Below are positions 5,390 to 5,606 of a stretch of DNA of 5,606 nucleotides, in pieces. Position numbers and translations under genes: made by a program. Under the pieces are notes generated by a model. That model worked only from the letters and a program-made list of their open reading frames with translations. It was not told the DNA's origin and made no database searches. Position 1 is the first letter of the stretch, and every line of letters begins with the position of its first letter. Source of the DNA: Tardiphaga sp. Lineage in GTDB: Bacteria > Pseudomonadota > Alphaproteobacteria > Rhizobiales > Xanthobacteraceae. The stretch covers positions 1-5,606 of the forward strand of contig JACMOT010000166.1 in the NCBI GenBank assembly GCA_014377915.1. Reading direction: 5' to 3'.

Positions 5390-5606
5390 ATGTCGCTGCA
5401 CATCACACGACTAGCGCGCTGGACCGGAAGCGGCCGGGATGATGAGAGCCCGGCGCAGATAACAAGGCAGAAGCGGGTGGTTTTCCGACACACCTGGGCC
5501 AACTACTTCTCTGTTGGGACCACGAGCCAGGCGTATCGGGCGATCGACACTCACACGGCAGTGCGGCTGTGTCGGTAACGCCGACGCAAGCACGGGAAAG
5601 CCGGAC
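5390..5606 (+). pseudogene. Remnant of a group II intron reverse transcriptase/maturase (C-terminal part)
   Basis: A plus-strand frame open from 5390 ends in a stretch that reads WANYFSVGTTSQAYRAIDTH and then TAVRLCR (from 5495 to the TAA at 5576-5578). This is the hallmark of the C-terminal maturase (domain X) region of bacterial group II intron proteins, where WANYF-x-VGT-x-x-x-AYRAID is followed by AVRLRRWL-R-x-KH. After the stop the same frame continues RRRKHGKAG to the window edge, as the family does, so the TAA falls where the family has Trp. The 35 codons before the WANYF motif do not resemble the usual upstream sequence (reverse-transcriptase and thumb regions), and no reverse-transcriptase domain is present in the window. 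It is therefore a 5'-truncated, stop-interrupted scrap. The intron RNA domains V and VI, if any survive, would lie to the right of the window. Confidence 0.75.

Overview
The window is GC-rich, and its genes show strong GC bias at third codon positions, as in many alphaproteobacteria. The gene set (large clade-2 catalase, DUF2383 four-helix protein, MetY-type PLP enzyme, NmrA-family reductase, membrane-anchored S33 hydrolase) would suit a sphingomonad or related alphaproteobacterium. That placement is inference; there is no rRNA or other marker to fix it.

Layout, left to right. (1) Bases 1-854, plus strand: the last 283 codons of a KatE-type catalase, including its C-terminal glutamine-amidotransferase-like domain. 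(2) Bases 855-966: the gap between two convergent genes, with two strong hairpins in tandem. One has a run of seven U on its minus-strand side and is a convincing intrinsic terminator for the minus-strand gene. (3) Bases 967-1425, minus: a 152-residue DUF2383 (PA2169-family) protein. (4) Bases 1426-1639: an intergenic stretch in which I see only the DUF2383 ribosome binding site. (5) Bases 1640-2932, minus: a full-length O-acetylhomoserine sulfhydrylase (MetY type) with its own sigma70-like promoter and a possible operator. (6) Bases 2933-3224: non-coding and rich in inverted repeats. (7) Bases 3225-4136, minus: an NmrA-like NAD(P)-binding reductase, preceded by a possible coupled 22-codon mini-ORF (4139-4207). 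(8) Bases 4235-5302, minus: an alpha/beta hydrolase of the proline-iminopeptidase type with an N-terminal membrane anchor. (9) Bases 5303-5606: mostly non-coding, ending in a decayed group II intron reverse transcriptase/maturase fragment on the plus strand.

How the genes relate. The catalase and the DUF2383 protein converge on a shared terminator region; both families fit stress or stationary-phase physiology, but they are not in one operon. MetY has its own promoter and stands alone as a sulfur-assimilation or methionine step. The hydrolase, mini-ORF and NmrA gene lie in the same direction with short gaps and may form one transcript. Their substrates cannot be read from sequence. The group II intron scrap shows that a retroelement once sat at the right edge. 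I found no defence system, CRISPR array, tRNA, rRNA or intact mobile element, and nothing I would claim as a clearly new system. The best leads are the coupled mini-ORF, the palindrome-rich gap and the maturase remnant.
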